Origin: Pseudogymnoascus destructans
Lineage: Eukaryota > Ascomycota > Leotiomycetes > Thelebolales > Thelebolaceae
DNA: 64,000 bases
Assembly: GCF_001641265.1 (NCBI RefSeq)
Contig: NW_020167520.1
Location: 1,550,001-1,614,000 of the forward strand
Direction of reading: 5' to 3'
Shown here in pieces: positions 30,163 to 42,608 of the stretch. Numbering within the stretch: the first letter of the stretch is position 1; every line of letters begins with the position of its first letter. Below the pieces are notes generated by a model that saw only the letters and a list, made by a program, of their open reading frames with translations, was not told where the DNA came from and ran no database searches. The translations under genes and the position numbers were made by a program.

Positions 30163-30345
30163 ATGTGCAACAAACCCACAACCACCTATTCCTGCGGGCA
30201 CACCAAAACCACGCTGCTACACTGCCCTCTCCACGACCCCCAAGACGCCGGCCCTTTCAACACCCCCTCGACGTGTCGGCGCTTGAAGGAGAGTATTGGT
30301 GGGAGAGAAAGAGAGTGTTGGAGCTTGGTAGGTCTCAGAGTATGA
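30163..30345 (+). CDS. small Cys-rich protein, MC-x8-C family (D)
   Basis: 60-residue frame starting MCNKPTTTYSCGHTKT. Cys 2, 11 and 21 with His 13 match the gene at 13011 position for position. The C-terminal CxxC seen in two relatives is not present in this frame. It either has been lost, or lies in a downstream exon: GTAGGT at about 30328 could be a donor. It is preceded by a TATAAATACA box and a leader similar to that of the 13011 gene. The function is unknown. Confidence 0.5.
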   Translation: MCNKPTTTYSCGHTKTTLLHCPLHDPQDAGPFNTPSTCRRLKESIGGRERECWSLVGLRV

Positions 30346-31640
30346 ATATCAATATTCTAATGGAATAGTCCCTACGGTTGTTTGCTCATGTGTTTGCTCA
30401 CACTGTGACGTTGCTATGATGTGAATGGAAGGTACGTCTTGAATGTTCCTGCCACTTGAAGTGTATGGTACGTCTTGATCGCTCCTTCCGCTGCTTATGA
30501 ATTGCGCCGTCTCAAACCCTGAACTGTTGACCAGACAGACAGTCACATCCCCATCACTTACCATGTCAGCGATACGAGTCTCGACTCTCCATCGACCCCT
30601 ATTCGCCAGTCCCAGCCAACCTGCGCCGACCTGCCTCTTCTGCCTCTTCTTTGGCTTCTTCGGCTTCTTCTACAGTTACATCCTCCCACTCATCACCCTC
30701 TGCATGGACCCGGTGATGGCCGCTGCGTCGTGATGCAATATGTTGCGATCCGCCCAGCCTCGCCGAGCATTCCTGCTGTCACCTCTGAGATCCTCAAGAG
30801 GGAGGTGGTCGCTCGGGATTGTGGCTGACAAACGATTTCACGTGACTTCGCGTCTCCAAATTCCTCCAATTTCTCCAATTTGGCTGGTGAAAATCGGATT
30901 TTCCTATTGTGGCTCAAGGGGCTCAACGTTAGACCTTGCTTATCCGTCGACATTGCTCAAAATGGACATATCGCTGGACAAAAATCATTTATATAAAAAT
31001 ACTGACCTAGTAAATAGATATACTACCCTTGCACTCACCATACGGCCATGAATGCGTCCTTTCACCCCAAGATCTCGTCTTCTTCCATCATTCCCCATCA
31101 TCCCCATATCATTTTACGATCTCACCCAATTATGAGATCGGCGGTGGCAGGTGGAACCCACGGCATCGATTCAGTCGGATGGTTACGGCCTATCCAGCTA
31201 CTTACCCCAGGTTTCGCAGATTTCTCGGCCACATTTCTTCTCGCGTATGGAAAGAATTTTCTTGAGTTCCCACTGCCATGTTCCATAATGTAAGTAGCTC
31301 CCCTACTCTGGTACGCCAGGGTCTTGCGAACGATCACGACATCGACGCTACTCTTCATGGCCCGCGCCGTCGTGGCTGTTTGGCGATATTGAGTAACTAG
31401 GTAAAAAGGGTCGCGACTCGCTCGTTTTTCTTTCTTGACCTCTCTCTCCCTTAACTCTCTTTCTTGATCTTCTGTTCATCTCTTCCTGCTCTTGTCATCT
31501 ATTGTTTATATGATGGCCTGAAGGGGATAAAATTTTCGCCAAGTTTTTGTATTATATTCCCGCCCCCTTTAACGAGGCTTGACCCATAGCTCGTGGCGAC
31601 AGTGCTAGGCGATACACGTGACGCTACCCCCGTTACGACG
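30346..31640. other. intergenic before permease gene
   Basis: No gene supported. CTTCGGCTTCTTCTACAG-type pyrimidine-rich blocks and short open frames have no recognisable content. 31380-31640 is the likely promoter and 5' leader of the permease, with long CT-rich runs (CTCTCTCTCCCTTAACTCTC) typical of fungal promoters. Confidence 0.45.
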
Positions 31641-33337
31641 ATGGCTTCGTTTATCAGGAAGTTCTCAGGAGGGTCCATTGACAAGAAGGACCCTGTGTCG
31701 AGTACCAGCGTCGACTCCAAGACTAACCTCTCTGGCGAGGTTATTGCTGAAGGTAAGATAGTGTAACGAGGAGCCCCCCTCCTCCACCCCCCCCCCATCC
31801 CCACTCGGCTTGGCCACAAGCTAACCTTCCCCCAGAACAAGGCGAAGCCTACATCACTAGTGAGGACCGCCGCAATGTCGGCCGCGTCTCTGCCGCCTTC
31901 CTGGTGTTCAACCGCATGATAGGAACCGGTATCTTCGCCACCCCCTCCTCCATCTTCGCGCAGTCCGGCTCCGTCGGCCTCGCCCTCTTCATCTGGGTCG
32001 CGGGCATGATCATCGCCGGCGCTGGCCTGGCTGTCTACCTTGAATTCGGCACGGGGCTGCCGCGCAACGGCGGCGAGAAGAACTACCTCGAGTATGTCTT
32101 CCGCAAGCCAAAGTTCCTGGCCACGGCCATGTACGCTTCATACGTCGTCCTACTGGGTTGGGCCGGCTCCAACTCCGTCGTCTTCGGCGAGTACATCCTG
32201 CACGCCGCCAACGTTGAGGTGAACCGCTGGAACCAGCGCGGCGTCGGACTTATCTGCATCACCACGGCCTTCCTCATCCACGGCTTCGCCCTGAACTGGG
32301 GTTTGCGTCTGCAGAACGTCCTCGGCGTAATCAAGCTACTCATCCTCCTCCTCATCGTCTTCTCCGGCTTCGCCGCCCTGGGCGGCCACCTCCAGCCCGG
32401 CGTCGAGAAGCCCGACAACTTCACGAACGCCTTCGCCGGCACCACCGGCTCGGCCTACGGCGTCGTGTCCGCCCTCTACAACGTCATATGGTCCTACATC
32501 GGCTATAGCAACGCCAACTACGCCCTCGCCGAGACCAAGAACCCGGTGCGCACCCTCAAGGTCGCCGCGCCCCTCGCCCTCGGCGCCGTAGCAATCCTCT
32601 ACATGCTCGCCAACATCGCCTACTTCGCCGCCGTTCCCCGCGAAGAGATTCTCTCCTCCGGCCGCATCCTCGCCGCCTCGTTCTTCAGGAACATGTTTGG
32701 CCCCGAAGCCGAGCGCGCGCTCTCCGTCTTCGTCGCGCTGTCGGCGTTTGGCAACGTGCTTTCCGTCATCTTCTCCCAGGGCCGATTGGTCCAAGAGATC
32801 GGTCGCGAGGGTATCTTGCCATTCTCCCACTTCTGGGCTAGCAACGCCCCCTTCAACACACCCCTGGTCGGCCTCGCAGAGCACTGGCTCGTCTCAGTCA
32901 CCATCATGCTTGCGCCCCCACCAGGAGACGCATACAACTTCATCCTAAACGTCATCTCCTACCCCCTCGCCGTCGTCAATGTCTTCGTCGCCGGCGCCCT
33001 AGTACACCTCTACCTCCACCCCTCCGCTGACCACAGACCCACCTGGTCGCCACCCTTCCGCGCCACGCTGCCGGTGGTTATCTTCTTCCTGCTGTCGAAT
33101 ATCTATCTCGTTGTCGCGCCGTTCGTGCCGCCGGATGAGGGACAGAGCATTTATAAGGATATCCCGTATTACCTGCATTGTCTGGTTGGGATTGCGATTT
33201 TGCTTGCTGGAGCGCTGTACTGGGTCGTTTGGTCTGTGATTATGCCTAAGTTGGGTGGGTATGAGCTTGATAGAGAGGTGGATGTTGATGCGCATGGGTG
33301 GAGTAGGGGGAAGTTTGTGAGGAGGAAGATTGAGTAG
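31641..33337 (+). CDS. MUP1-like amino-acid permease
   Basis: Two exons (31641-31752 and 31836-33337) joined across an 83-bp GT-AG intron give 537 residues, typical for fungal high-affinity methionine permeases of the APC superfamily. The soluble N-terminus (about 55 residues, Ser/Lys-rich, a site for arrestin/ubiquitin control in yeast Mup1) precedes about 12 hydrophobic segments. TM1 has the broken-helix motif NRMIGTGIFATPS, the substrate-binding signature of the family. TM6 has WSYIGYSNANYALAE followed by KNPVRTLK, a hallmark of the Mup1/LAT group. The product should import methionine and perhaps cysteine at the plasma membrane. The sequence is intact and high in C at third positions, consistent with good expression. 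Confidence 0.88.
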
Positions 33338-33590
33338 GGGAGCGGTATCCATGGGCTTGGCGTTTTTGGGACTATTTCCGGGATGGGCTTTTGGGCTGTC
33401 CTTGGGTATGGGATAGGTGGATATAATGGGACATATTAGACTACACGGAACTTCTTATTTTGAAATTTATATACCCCTCTGAACCACTATCACTTCTACC
33501 ACTGCTATCTGTCTCGCATCCCCCATATGTGATACTACCAGCCAACCACCAACACAACCCGAGCGCACATAACGGAAAGAGCATCCAACT

Positions 33591-34060
33591 CGCTCCTTCC
33601 ACAGCAGCTCTCTCGAAGTCACAAGGCGAAAGGTGGATACAAGGGAAGGCACAACCCACACCCACCTCCCAACGTTCCTTCCTTTCAGCTCCAGCAACTA
33701 TCCCAGACACCCGGAACGGAAAGTCCATCTCACCCGCTCCTTCTTCAACAGCTCCCTTGTAGCCACCATGCTAAAAGCGAATACAGGGGAAGCCACGACT
33801 CTATCCCACCCCCCAACGTTCCTTCCGCTGCAGCTTCACTAACGCAGGGAAAACTACGAGGCAGGAAGGGAAGTCACGACCCACACTACCGCCACCGTTC
33901 CTTCCTTTGACTCTGGCAACGCGACTTGAATATCTAGAATGGAAACTGCGTCCCGCGCCGTTCCTTCCGCAACAGCTCTTATCGGGCCGTCAGGCGAAAG
34001 CTCAGTAATGGAAGCGACGACTCACTTTTATGTCCCACCTTTCCTTCCATAGCTGCTATA
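33591..34060. repeat. degenerate tandem repeat array with alternating unit length
   Basis: The anchor phrase C-GTTCCTTCC recurs at 33591, 33671, 33735, 33817, 33896, 33959 and 34039, giving spacings 80, 64, 82, 79, 63 and 80 bp. Longer units share AGCTC, AAGGCGAA or AAAGCGAA, GGAAG and CGAC/CCAC blocks; the 63-64 bp units share the GGAACGGAAAG or GAATGGAAA end. The identity is low, so it is an old array. No coding sense. Confidence 0.7.
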
Positions 34061-35505
34061 TTAACTCGGGGGAGATTTCATTCGGCACTATATAGTTTCA
34101 GGCAACCCATCGCTCCCGATCCAGTCCCAGCCAGGCCTTTGGGTGAGAACAATGGGGAGTTTCGGACAATAGCTGCGTGTCAAAGGGGCTGATAGTGACG
34201 TTTTTGCCAGGGGACAATAGACTCTATTCTTTCTTTGTCTTAGAGGATAAGGAGACCTTGTCCTTTATCCAGGCTCTGAAAGGCCCACTTATTTGATAGT
34301 TTCTTTGCCTAGCTGTACCTCGATTTGTATCAGAAGAGAAGTCTCATCTACCAACTCTTTATTTTTAGATAGAGGGATTTGCTTTGGGGGTTCTTGAGTT
34401 TTGAAATTCCCAATTGTTTTATGAGGAACCATCACCCCGATAGTTAATTACAAGCTTTCATGAAAGTTGAATTCTCATTCCGATCTTCCAGGCCTTCTAT
34501 GTGAAGGCAGAGACACAGCTAAGAGGGGGTCCCTCTTCTCCCTCTTCTCCCTCTTCTCCTCTCTACTCGCCGTCTAATAGCATTCTCTTACTTCACCGGG
34601 GGCTTTGCTTCCAATGGTCTGTTGTTAACTGTTCGTTTCGTTGGTTCTTAGTTTCGTTGACTCTAACCCTAACCGTCGTTGTTCTTGCTGTCGTTGATTC
34701 TTGCTGTCGTTGACTCTTGTTATCGTTGACTCTAGCTGTCATTGACTCTTGTTATCGTTGACTCTAGCTGTCGTTGACTCTTGCTGTTGTTAGCCTGTGC
34801 TGTCGTTTGATTCTTGCCGTCGTCGACTGACTCTTGTCGGTGCGCCACTCGTATCCAAGTTTCGGCAATAAAAGCCTCACACCGACCTTTGCGTGTCCAA
34901 TGGTTCATTTCCACCATGTTGTTCGTCGTGGCAATGCTCATCGGGCTGTGTTATAACCATGGATTGGGCAAGCAGTCTGGACGGGCGCTGCGAGACCCAT
35001 ATATAGTAGTGCTTGTGTCTGACTTCTCTCAAGTTGGCTATTTGGGGGGAGGCCGATGAGGGCGATGATAAGCCTTCTTCGGCCTCCATATCAAAGGAAG
35101 ACATACGCATCTATAGACACCCAATGCATATATTACCCCCAGTAGTAACTATCGCAGCTTCATCTCTGCATCTCTGATATTATCTTATAGTACAATGACC
35201 TAGTAGTATATGCCTCCCTCCCCCACCCCACTCCTGCCCTTCAGCCCCAAAGAACCCCTCTACCCCCACTTAATGCACACACACAAAGACGAAGCCCAAT
35301 GCCATCCATCCATCACCCCCTCAGTCCCCGCTCCACATCGCTCTCCTCCAATTTCAACGCCAGATATATTTACAACGTACATATATAGCCCTCCCACTTT
35401 GCGCTCTCAAGAAAAAAATAAGAAGTCCGGTAATTAACAACCCGCCCGGCGCGCCACCTATGCATGCAAGTTAAAATAAAACGCCTTTTTAACGAATCAT
35501 TGAGT
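34061..35505. other. intergenic with 17-bp-type repeat
   Basis: No gene seen. From about 34660 to 34835 the phrase CTGTCGTTGACTCTTG and variants recurs about ten times. The minus strand therefore reads as AACGACAG-rich. A CCTCTTCTC triplication lies at 34530-34560. 34061-34500 and 34840-35505 hold nothing I can name; the last part is the 3' UTR side of SET2. Confidence 0.5.
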
Positions 35506-38500
35506 TCAGTGACTCAAGACTTCCGTCCGCTCGCTCTGCAGCAGTCCCTCCATCTCGCTACCATTGCTGTCGCCCTCAGCGTCGTTGCCTGACTTATCAT
35601 GCGTCCCGTTCACCATATTACCATCGCCCATCTTACACTCCGCGCCCTCAACTCCAAGTACCATAGCTTGCTGCATCTCCTCCTCTCTCACTGCAGCCTC
35701 GTTCTCTCGCTCGAGTGCTTCTTGAGCGGCTCGCATCTCTGCTGCTGCTGGGTCTTCCTCTTCTATCTGGTCTGGTACCTGCGCATCTGCTGGTGGAGGC
35801 GGAGGGGGTGGAGGCGGGCCGGGGGAAGCGTCGACTGCGGTGCCATCGGCCTTGAACCGTTTGGCGAAGGCGTCGTCGGTATCGGCGGGTGTGTGTTGGG
35901 CTTCTTCGTCGCGCTTGCGCTTTAATGTGTCGTCGCCTGAGCTTTCGCCTACGGGGGTGCCTGGGACGGATTGCCGATGTAGCTCGTCATCCGACATGTC
36001 GACATCAGTCATGGCCGCCTTATCCTCAGCATCTGCGTCTAGCGGAGTGCTGGTATCCGCCGTAGCTGGGGTATCGATGTCATTTGAAACGACGCTGGCG
36101 GGAGTCTGGCCGTTCTTGAGAGCCTCAGCTGCTTTCTTCTCGGCCTTCTTCTTCTCATACGCAACCCTTTTCGCGACGGCCTTCTCGAAGTAGTCGCGGA
36201 CGCTCTTCTTCACTTTCTTCTCGTGGTACTCGGTGATCTTGGTCGGGTCCTCAACGCGCTTGTGCTTGAAATCAGAAGCGGTGAGGATCTTCCCGATTTC
36301 CTTGGCGAAGCGCTTCAGTTCTTCCTTGGGAAGCTTTTTGCGGTACTTATCCATGACGTACTTAATATGAGGAGAAAGCTGTATACATGTAAGTGGGTTG
36401 TGATTAGATGTAGGGAGGGTGCGCTCTTACAGTATTCTCATATATCTTCATCTGCTTCTCCTCAGGCAACGAGCGCCACTTCTCAGCCCTCTTCTTCTCT
36501 TTCAACTCTGCCTCGGACATCTTTGGCGTTGCCACTGGCTTAGCCTGGTCGCCCTTCGTGACAGAGTCAATAATATCCTGAAGCCGCTTTTGGTCTTGAA
36601 TAGCTTTTGCAATGTTCTTCTTTGGTGCTGGGGCGTCGTTTGCAGGGAGAGTGGGCCGTTGCCACGTTGTTTGACCGCCGCGACTATAATAATATGTGTT
36701 CCCTGCCGGATCAAGCGTTGCAAACCACCCTGCAGGTAACGGCGCTCTCCGCGGCATGGATGGTCTTGGTTGGAAGGGCCGTGCAGAACCTCGTGGTGTG
36801 GCGGTGGAGTTTCTGGGCCCAGTGGGCGTTGCTGCGGTTGGATTCGGTGTATGTGAGGGCTCGACCTCGCGATCACCACCTCGACGAGCGTCAAACTGGT
36901 TTACGGCTTGAGCAGTTGGATCGAACTTCTTCCTTGGAATGCGATAAGCAACTTCTAGCTTGCTCCACACCTCCATCAATCGCAGCGATTCTGACGCAAT
37001 ATCCTCATGCTCCGACTTAGTCAGGGGTTCGACCACCTGCTCAATTTTCGAGTCGACAATCTTGTTTCTGGTGAGGCGCGGCAGCTGGTATAGGATGTCC
37101 AGAACTTGGAGGATGATGTTATTATCCTCTTTCCAAGTCTCCAAGCATATTCGCATTATACGATAACCGTGAAATTGGACCACCTTTTGTCGGATTCGCT
37201 CGTCTCCACACCGTTGTATTCGATTAAGCAACTTGACCGCAATCCACTTCTCTGTGCCTTGCATAAGCGTAGCCATGACCTTCGTAACGCCATTCTCATC
37301 AAGCCCCTTTGGCTGAACATTATTAACATATTCCTCGTCGTCTTCTCCCGACTTCTTCTTCCGAGGTTTCTTGGCAACTGCAACATCCCATCCATCGCCG
37401 TCGTCAATTCCAAGAGCCTCAATAGTAGTATGTGAGAGTTTCGTAGCCCGTTCAGTCTGAGTCTTGCCACCCAAAAAGCCAGTGCAGTTTGGCTCTGCGC
37501 AATAACATGGTTGCGGATCTGCGCCGTATCGGTCAACGTTGTAGTTGAAAACGAGCTCCTCGCCAACTTTGATGTTCCGCTCGGCAAATATGCCCATGCG
37601 GAGTTTATCGCCTACCACCCACTTATCAACGTAGCAATTGGGGTTACATGAGTGATTGCAGAACCGACCCAGGTTTCCCTTTATTGTCGCGTCGACAAAC
37701 TCTGATTTGCTGAGGGACATGAAATAGAAATGCTTGATGCCTTCCTCATCGTACTGCCTCATCCGTCGTCGCAGCGTCGGTTCGTTGACAACTTCCCCGA
37801 TGTACTCAAAAATAAAATCATGCGCGGAGAGATCTGTGTCAGCGCGTAGCCCATAGCCCTTCTTCTCCGTCTTGATGACGGAAACCTTGGAAAACTCCTT
37901 GCGCTGAAAGCGCTGGTTCTGGCAGTTAGGACCACAGTTACACTCATCGTCCATGCATTCAATCTTTGTAAGGCGATTGATGCAGTCCGTATCTTCCCCA
38001 CATGCGTGATTCTTGCCATCGCCTGTACATGAGTTAGTAGGGAAGTAAGGCCACGTTGTGAAGTCAGGGTCAACTTACGCCAGTCTTCAGAGCAGTCGCA
38101 GCCCAGGGCCTCATGGTCAGCCGAACCCATATACTTCGACCCGTAGATGCAGTCCTGGATGACTTGAAATTTCGTTACGCATTCGGGAGTAGCATCTTCG
38201 AGATGATCAAATAACGGCGGGGGCCTAAAAACGACCTTTTGAGAGGCCTTTCTCGACAGTTTAGGTGCTTTCCCGGGCTCCTTAACCACTACGATATCTC
38301 CCTCGACCACCTCCGTATTGACCTCATCATCAGACGTCGGCGTTTCAGATTTGGTCTCCATATCTTCAGGCGTAGGTGACCGCGATTGTTTCGGTGTTGG
38401 TGTTGCTGATGGTTGTGGGTTGTCGTCTGTATTTGACGGTGGTGTAGCAAGTTTTGCCTCCGGCGCGGAGTCCTCCTCAGCCAACTTCATATCGCCGAGC

Positions 38501-38547
38501 GCAGCATCGACCGCCTCGGTCCTGGGAGTGATTTCTTGGTCCGACAT
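35506..38547 (-). CDS. SET2: histone H3-K36 methyltransferase SET2
   Basis: Three exons (38547-38079, 38022-36431, 36378-35506) with introns of 56 and 52 bp give 977 residues. The order is: disordered acidic N-terminus, AWS domain (about 120-178, GCDCSEDW, CNCGPNCQNQRFQ), SET domain (YGLRADTDL, RFCNHSCNPNC, ELVFNYNVDRYG), post-SET zinc site (CYCAEPNC), a WW domain (PLPAGWFATLD ... QRP, about 583-613), then the SRI domain (about 685-760; KKRAEKWRSLPEE, LSPHIKYVMDKYRKKLPKEEL) that binds the phosphorylated C-terminal domain of RNA polymerase II. It methylates nucleosomal H3 at Lys36 behind elongating polymerase in the nucleus. All catalytic landmarks are present. Poly-Pro (eight or more) lies in the C-terminal tail. 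High confidence in both identity and splice sites, since all phases fit. Confidence 0.96.
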
Positions 38548-41371
38548 TATGAATTCGCGAGCAATTCACTGGTGCGTCTCCTTTATCTCCTGGTCGGACT
38601 CGGTGGGTGGCTGATTGTAGGCCAGGGCGGCGAGGCTCTACGGCCTTGGGCGACAGCGGCGCGCAGTTCTGGCGCATGCAGGTTCCAAGAGCAAGGTGTA
38701 AAACAGTAGCCAACAAAGCTGGTGGGCAAGTCGGCGGCTCGTGGCGTGGCAAGTGGTGGAAGCAGAGGTGCAGCCTTATCGACTCGCGTTCGGCGCTGGA
38801 TCAAAATTTGAACCGGGACGCAATCTGGCCAGGGTTCGTCTAGTGGTGGTATAACAAAGCGACCGTGATTGAGAAGTCATGTATACAACTCTCCGCAGTT
38901 GCATATGTCGTGGAGTATAGAGGTAACAAGCACAGCTCGAATGGGGGAGTAGGGTTGCGGGTCAAATGTCGACTTTTGGATGCCCGCTGCACAGATAGTT
39001 CCTCCCCCCGTATTATCAAGATCCAGTTATGGTCGCTGGGCGTCGTGATTACAGTGATTGCATGTCCGTGTTCCCACAATAATCACTATGTTTTGTACAA
39101 GTTGAGATTTTCCCAGCAGTATTGAATTGCTATCTGCAAAGAAGAGGAGTAGAATATGAAATGGAGGTTCTGAATGGGAACATTAACTGGCACGTCTCGG
39201 CAAATGCCGCCAACACGCGCCGATGGCCAGATTCTGGCCGTGCCTGGTAATTCCGAGGTGCCTGAGCAAAATCTTTCCCAACCGTGTGTGAACGCGCACA
39301 ATTTCCCGAAGGCATTTGTGTAATATGCCGATTTGGATCATATATATCACCTTCCTCCTCCCATCCACCTTCCGTGACTGCCACTCCTTTTCATTGGGCC
39401 AAAGGAGAAACGGTTAAAGGAAAAAATCCCTTTATTGTATTGTTTGTACTTACTATTAGTGATGCCAGGTGCTTAATCAGAGAGAACCCTGCCTCGTTCC
39501 TCGTTGCACCACATCTTTGCGCCTGGGCATTCTTCGTGGGCCAACGTTGTGGCATCTCCAGCCATTCTCAGTGATTGACTACTGGACTTGGCAAGCCCTA
39601 ATAACTGAGCACGAACATGGCATGTTTCAGTCGCTTTGAGGGACTGGAAGAGGAGATTCCACACTGGAGGTTCCATATCCATATCAGCGGGTGACTATAA
39701 TATCAGCAAGATGAAGTTGGGGCTTGCGTTTAAGAACTGTGACTGTTAAAACTGTGATATGAGTGTTACACCCTGACTTGACTCGGCGGACAACAGTATA
39801 TTGGCATCCTTCTATGCGGAAGGCAGATTGGGAATTGGCAGCTATCGAATCCCAGGTATCCATCTGGAGAGTGAATATTTCGGCGGGTATCCGCAGCGTG
39901 AGTGTTGTGCAAGGTATAGAGTCGATCGTCGCATTTTACCAGCGACTAAATTCGAATTGGCGGTGGCCGCTTCGATGCATCACATCAACAAGTCTTGTCT
40001 GTATAGCCAGGTTCCCGTGTATCCCTTGGCCTCGGACACAACGTTGATCTAAGAGCGGTAGATGTGGATAGATGGACGGTGTAATAACCAGAGGATTTCC
40101 GCGGTATAGCCAGCGTTGCAAGTTGCATAGATTGTAGTGGCTATGAGCCGATGCGTTCCGGCCTTGCCAACACACGATGCGGCACTGGCGTATGATAAAA
40201 CTGGCAGTCGGGCATGGCCATCGGTCGCTATAAAACCGGGACGAGCTCCCGAAATCTCTGATACTTCACATCTTGGTTCGAAAGCGATTGCTCGAGCGAG
40301 TCGCGATCGGAACGATTCGAAACATGGCGGCCATTTCACTGGTGGCCATCGACTCGGCGACCCATACGGCACAGTTTAGATGCAGGCCGAGTCATACGAC
40401 AACGGCGCTACGACGGCGCAATTGAAAGAACGAAAATGCGACGACCCTTGACATTAAGGGCTGGTAGGGCCGAGAAACGTCGAGGTTGATTGAGGCTCAG
40501 GGTGGAACCGCCTCCAGAAGAGATCGAAGAGATGGAAGAGATCGATCGTTGCCGGTTCGCCACGGGCATCGATGCAACGAGACTGCGACAATCACACCAA
40601 TGTGACGAACCGGCGGGCTTTTTGCTTGGCAAAGCTGTCAGGTCAGTGGGTGTGTTGGTTCGGTGGAGGGGCGTGAGTTGAAGGAAGGCTGAGAGGATGA
40701 CCTTTCCTCATAGTCGAGGCGTCTCAGTTTCTCATAATTCCCTCATTTTTGTTCAGACGGAACGTTGTTGTTATTAACCTGGCGCATAGTTGTCCCTAGA
40801 TTCCCAATCCGTCTTCACTTCGGCTAGTTGATTCATAGCTACAGGCGCATATGCAGCTTGTAACTTATGCACGCTTCTAATCTCCAGGAGACGACCGATT
40901 TAAATTGCGACAAGCCGCAAATCCTGGGACACAAATTGAATGGGTATTGGCCACATAAGTTATTGCCGGCTATTTGTTTCAATTGTTTATTTGCTGTTGG
41001 TTATCTGGCCATAAACGCACTAGGACCCGGCCTGATCCTGATGAGGAGGAGTGAGAAACACGAGAGACGCGACATTTATAGGGAAGCACTTCATTCCCCC
41101 CTTCACCCGCTTCAAACTCCAGGCTCCTCTTCTTCTTAATATTCCCCATTCACCAAGCTTCTTCACAAATTCATTTTACTGCCTCTAATATATTTGACCC
41201 CCCTTTACCTCTGCAATCCCTGGTTTCCTTCTGTCTGCGTCTATCCGATCTACCTATACCCCCCACCACCACCACCAACACGCAGCCTTCGCTATATCTG
41301 GACGACCACTCCTTACCTTCCGCAACAAACAACCTCTTCAATTCTTTTTCGCCAACTTCACAATACACATC
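38548..41371. other. intergenic between SET2 and AT-hook gene
   Basis: 2.8 kb without a supported gene. The first 300 bp are the likely SET2 promoter. Open frames (for example 39763-40052 or 40049-40379) have no recognisable domain, no good start context and overlap one another on both strands. The last 300 bp are CT-rich and look like the promoter and 5' leader of the AT-hook gene. Confidence 0.5.
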
Positions 41372-42608
41372 ATGGCTGTGGGACCGTTCTCAGAATACGA
41401 GCAGGTACGCAAACAATGTCTGACAGTTCATATCCGCAAGGCGTAGGGGTGCATATGCTTGGACTCCTGCGCCTCGTGGTATTGCTGATGAATTCCACCC
41501 GGCGCGATTAATACTGACTGTGTACTCTGTAGCGCTTCCTGCTCACCGAAATCCTCAAGACATCGAACACCCCCATCGACGCGCTCTTGAGCGTACTCAG
41601 AGAGCAGAACTTTGATCCGATCTGGGAGGATGTTGGTCTACCTGCTGGTAAGCTTGCGCCGAGCTTCTTATACCCACCCCAAAGCTTCCACAGCCTTCAA
41701 AACTTCGAAATACATAGTCGTGGAACATTATATGCAATATCCAAAGCTTAATTTCTAACGAATTTTCACAGGTCGCAGTATGAACAGCTGTGCTGCCGAG
41801 CTGGCAAAGCTCAACTCCAGCAGACTCAGCGGCGACTCGAACCCCGACAGCGTCAAGCAGACCTCTCGTGGAATCAAGCGTACCCTCTCAGCAAGCGCAT
41901 TCTACGGCCCTGCAACCCCCGCGACCAAGGCCCGTGAGATAAAGCCAAAGCCAGCTGCAGCCTCGAACGGAGCCGACAAGCCAGTCACATCTACTCCTGC
42001 CACAGGCTCGGCCAGAAAACGCGGCAGACCGAGCAATGCCGAGCTCGCGCAACGCGCAAAGGAAGCTTCGGAGCGTGGGGAGGCCGAGAAGGGAGTCTAT
42101 GCCACGAAGCCCAAGTCAATTAGTGATCAGTCCGTAGGAGAAGCCTCCGCGCCCGGCTCAGAGCCCCCAGCCAAGCGCGGACGCGGCAGGCCTCCGAAGA
42201 ACAAGGCTCCCGTGGCAAATGTTCGTTAGCCCATAATTCTATTTTAATACTATCACGTTTGCCGTCTGCACTGCTGACTATGACCAGCCCGGTGTCGATG
42301 TCGAGGAGAGTAAGCCGTCAGAGGCGGATACGGATGTAGCCGGTCCCGCGGACCCTGAACCTGAACCTGTAGTGAACGACACCCCACAAGACGACGCAAC
42401 CACCAAAGAGACTCGCGAGAACCTCGAAGTCGTAGCCCGTGCCGCCTCTGCCACTGTCTCTGAAGCTCTTACACCGCAGCCCCCCATCGCCCCTTCCAAC
42501 CCACCAGTACCAACCTCCGCTTTCAAGAAAATCTTCGGCCTAGGCAGCCATCCAGCAACCACCCAGGCGCCTCCCCCCGAGCAGGCTATAGGGGCGGCGG
42601 CGCACTAG
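41372..42608 (+). CDS. AT-hook DNA-binding protein
   Basis: Four exons (41372-41404, 41533-41647, 41772-42220, 42288-42608) give 305 residues with every phase consistent. The N-terminal 50 residues (FSEYEQRFLLTEILKTS ... PIWEDVGLPAGRSMNSC) form a small helical domain that I know from fungal AT-hook hypothetical proteins. Two AT-hooks follow: KRGRP in SARKRGRPSNAEL and RGRGRPPK in PAKRGRGRPPKN. The rest is disordered, rich in Ala/Pro/Thr/Glu. It should bind the minor groove of AT-rich DNA in the nucleus; its partners are unknown. The third intron uses GTTCGT as donor, an unusual fungal donor; if unspliced, the protein stops three codons later, after the second hook. This may be an alternative-splicing choice. 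Confidence 0.85.

Noticed and set aside
32336..32884. Minus-strand frames opposite the permease
   Set aside because: Shadow frames caused by high third-position C content of the permease gene.
34665..34685. Interstitial telomere repeat (CTAACCCTAACC)
   Set aside because: Only two hexamers, within a degenerate CGTTGACTCT repeat; expected by chance.
39763..40380. Overlapping 80-107 codon frames between SET2 and the AT-hook gene
   Set aside because: They overlap on both strands, lack domains and intron signals, and have no neighbour support.
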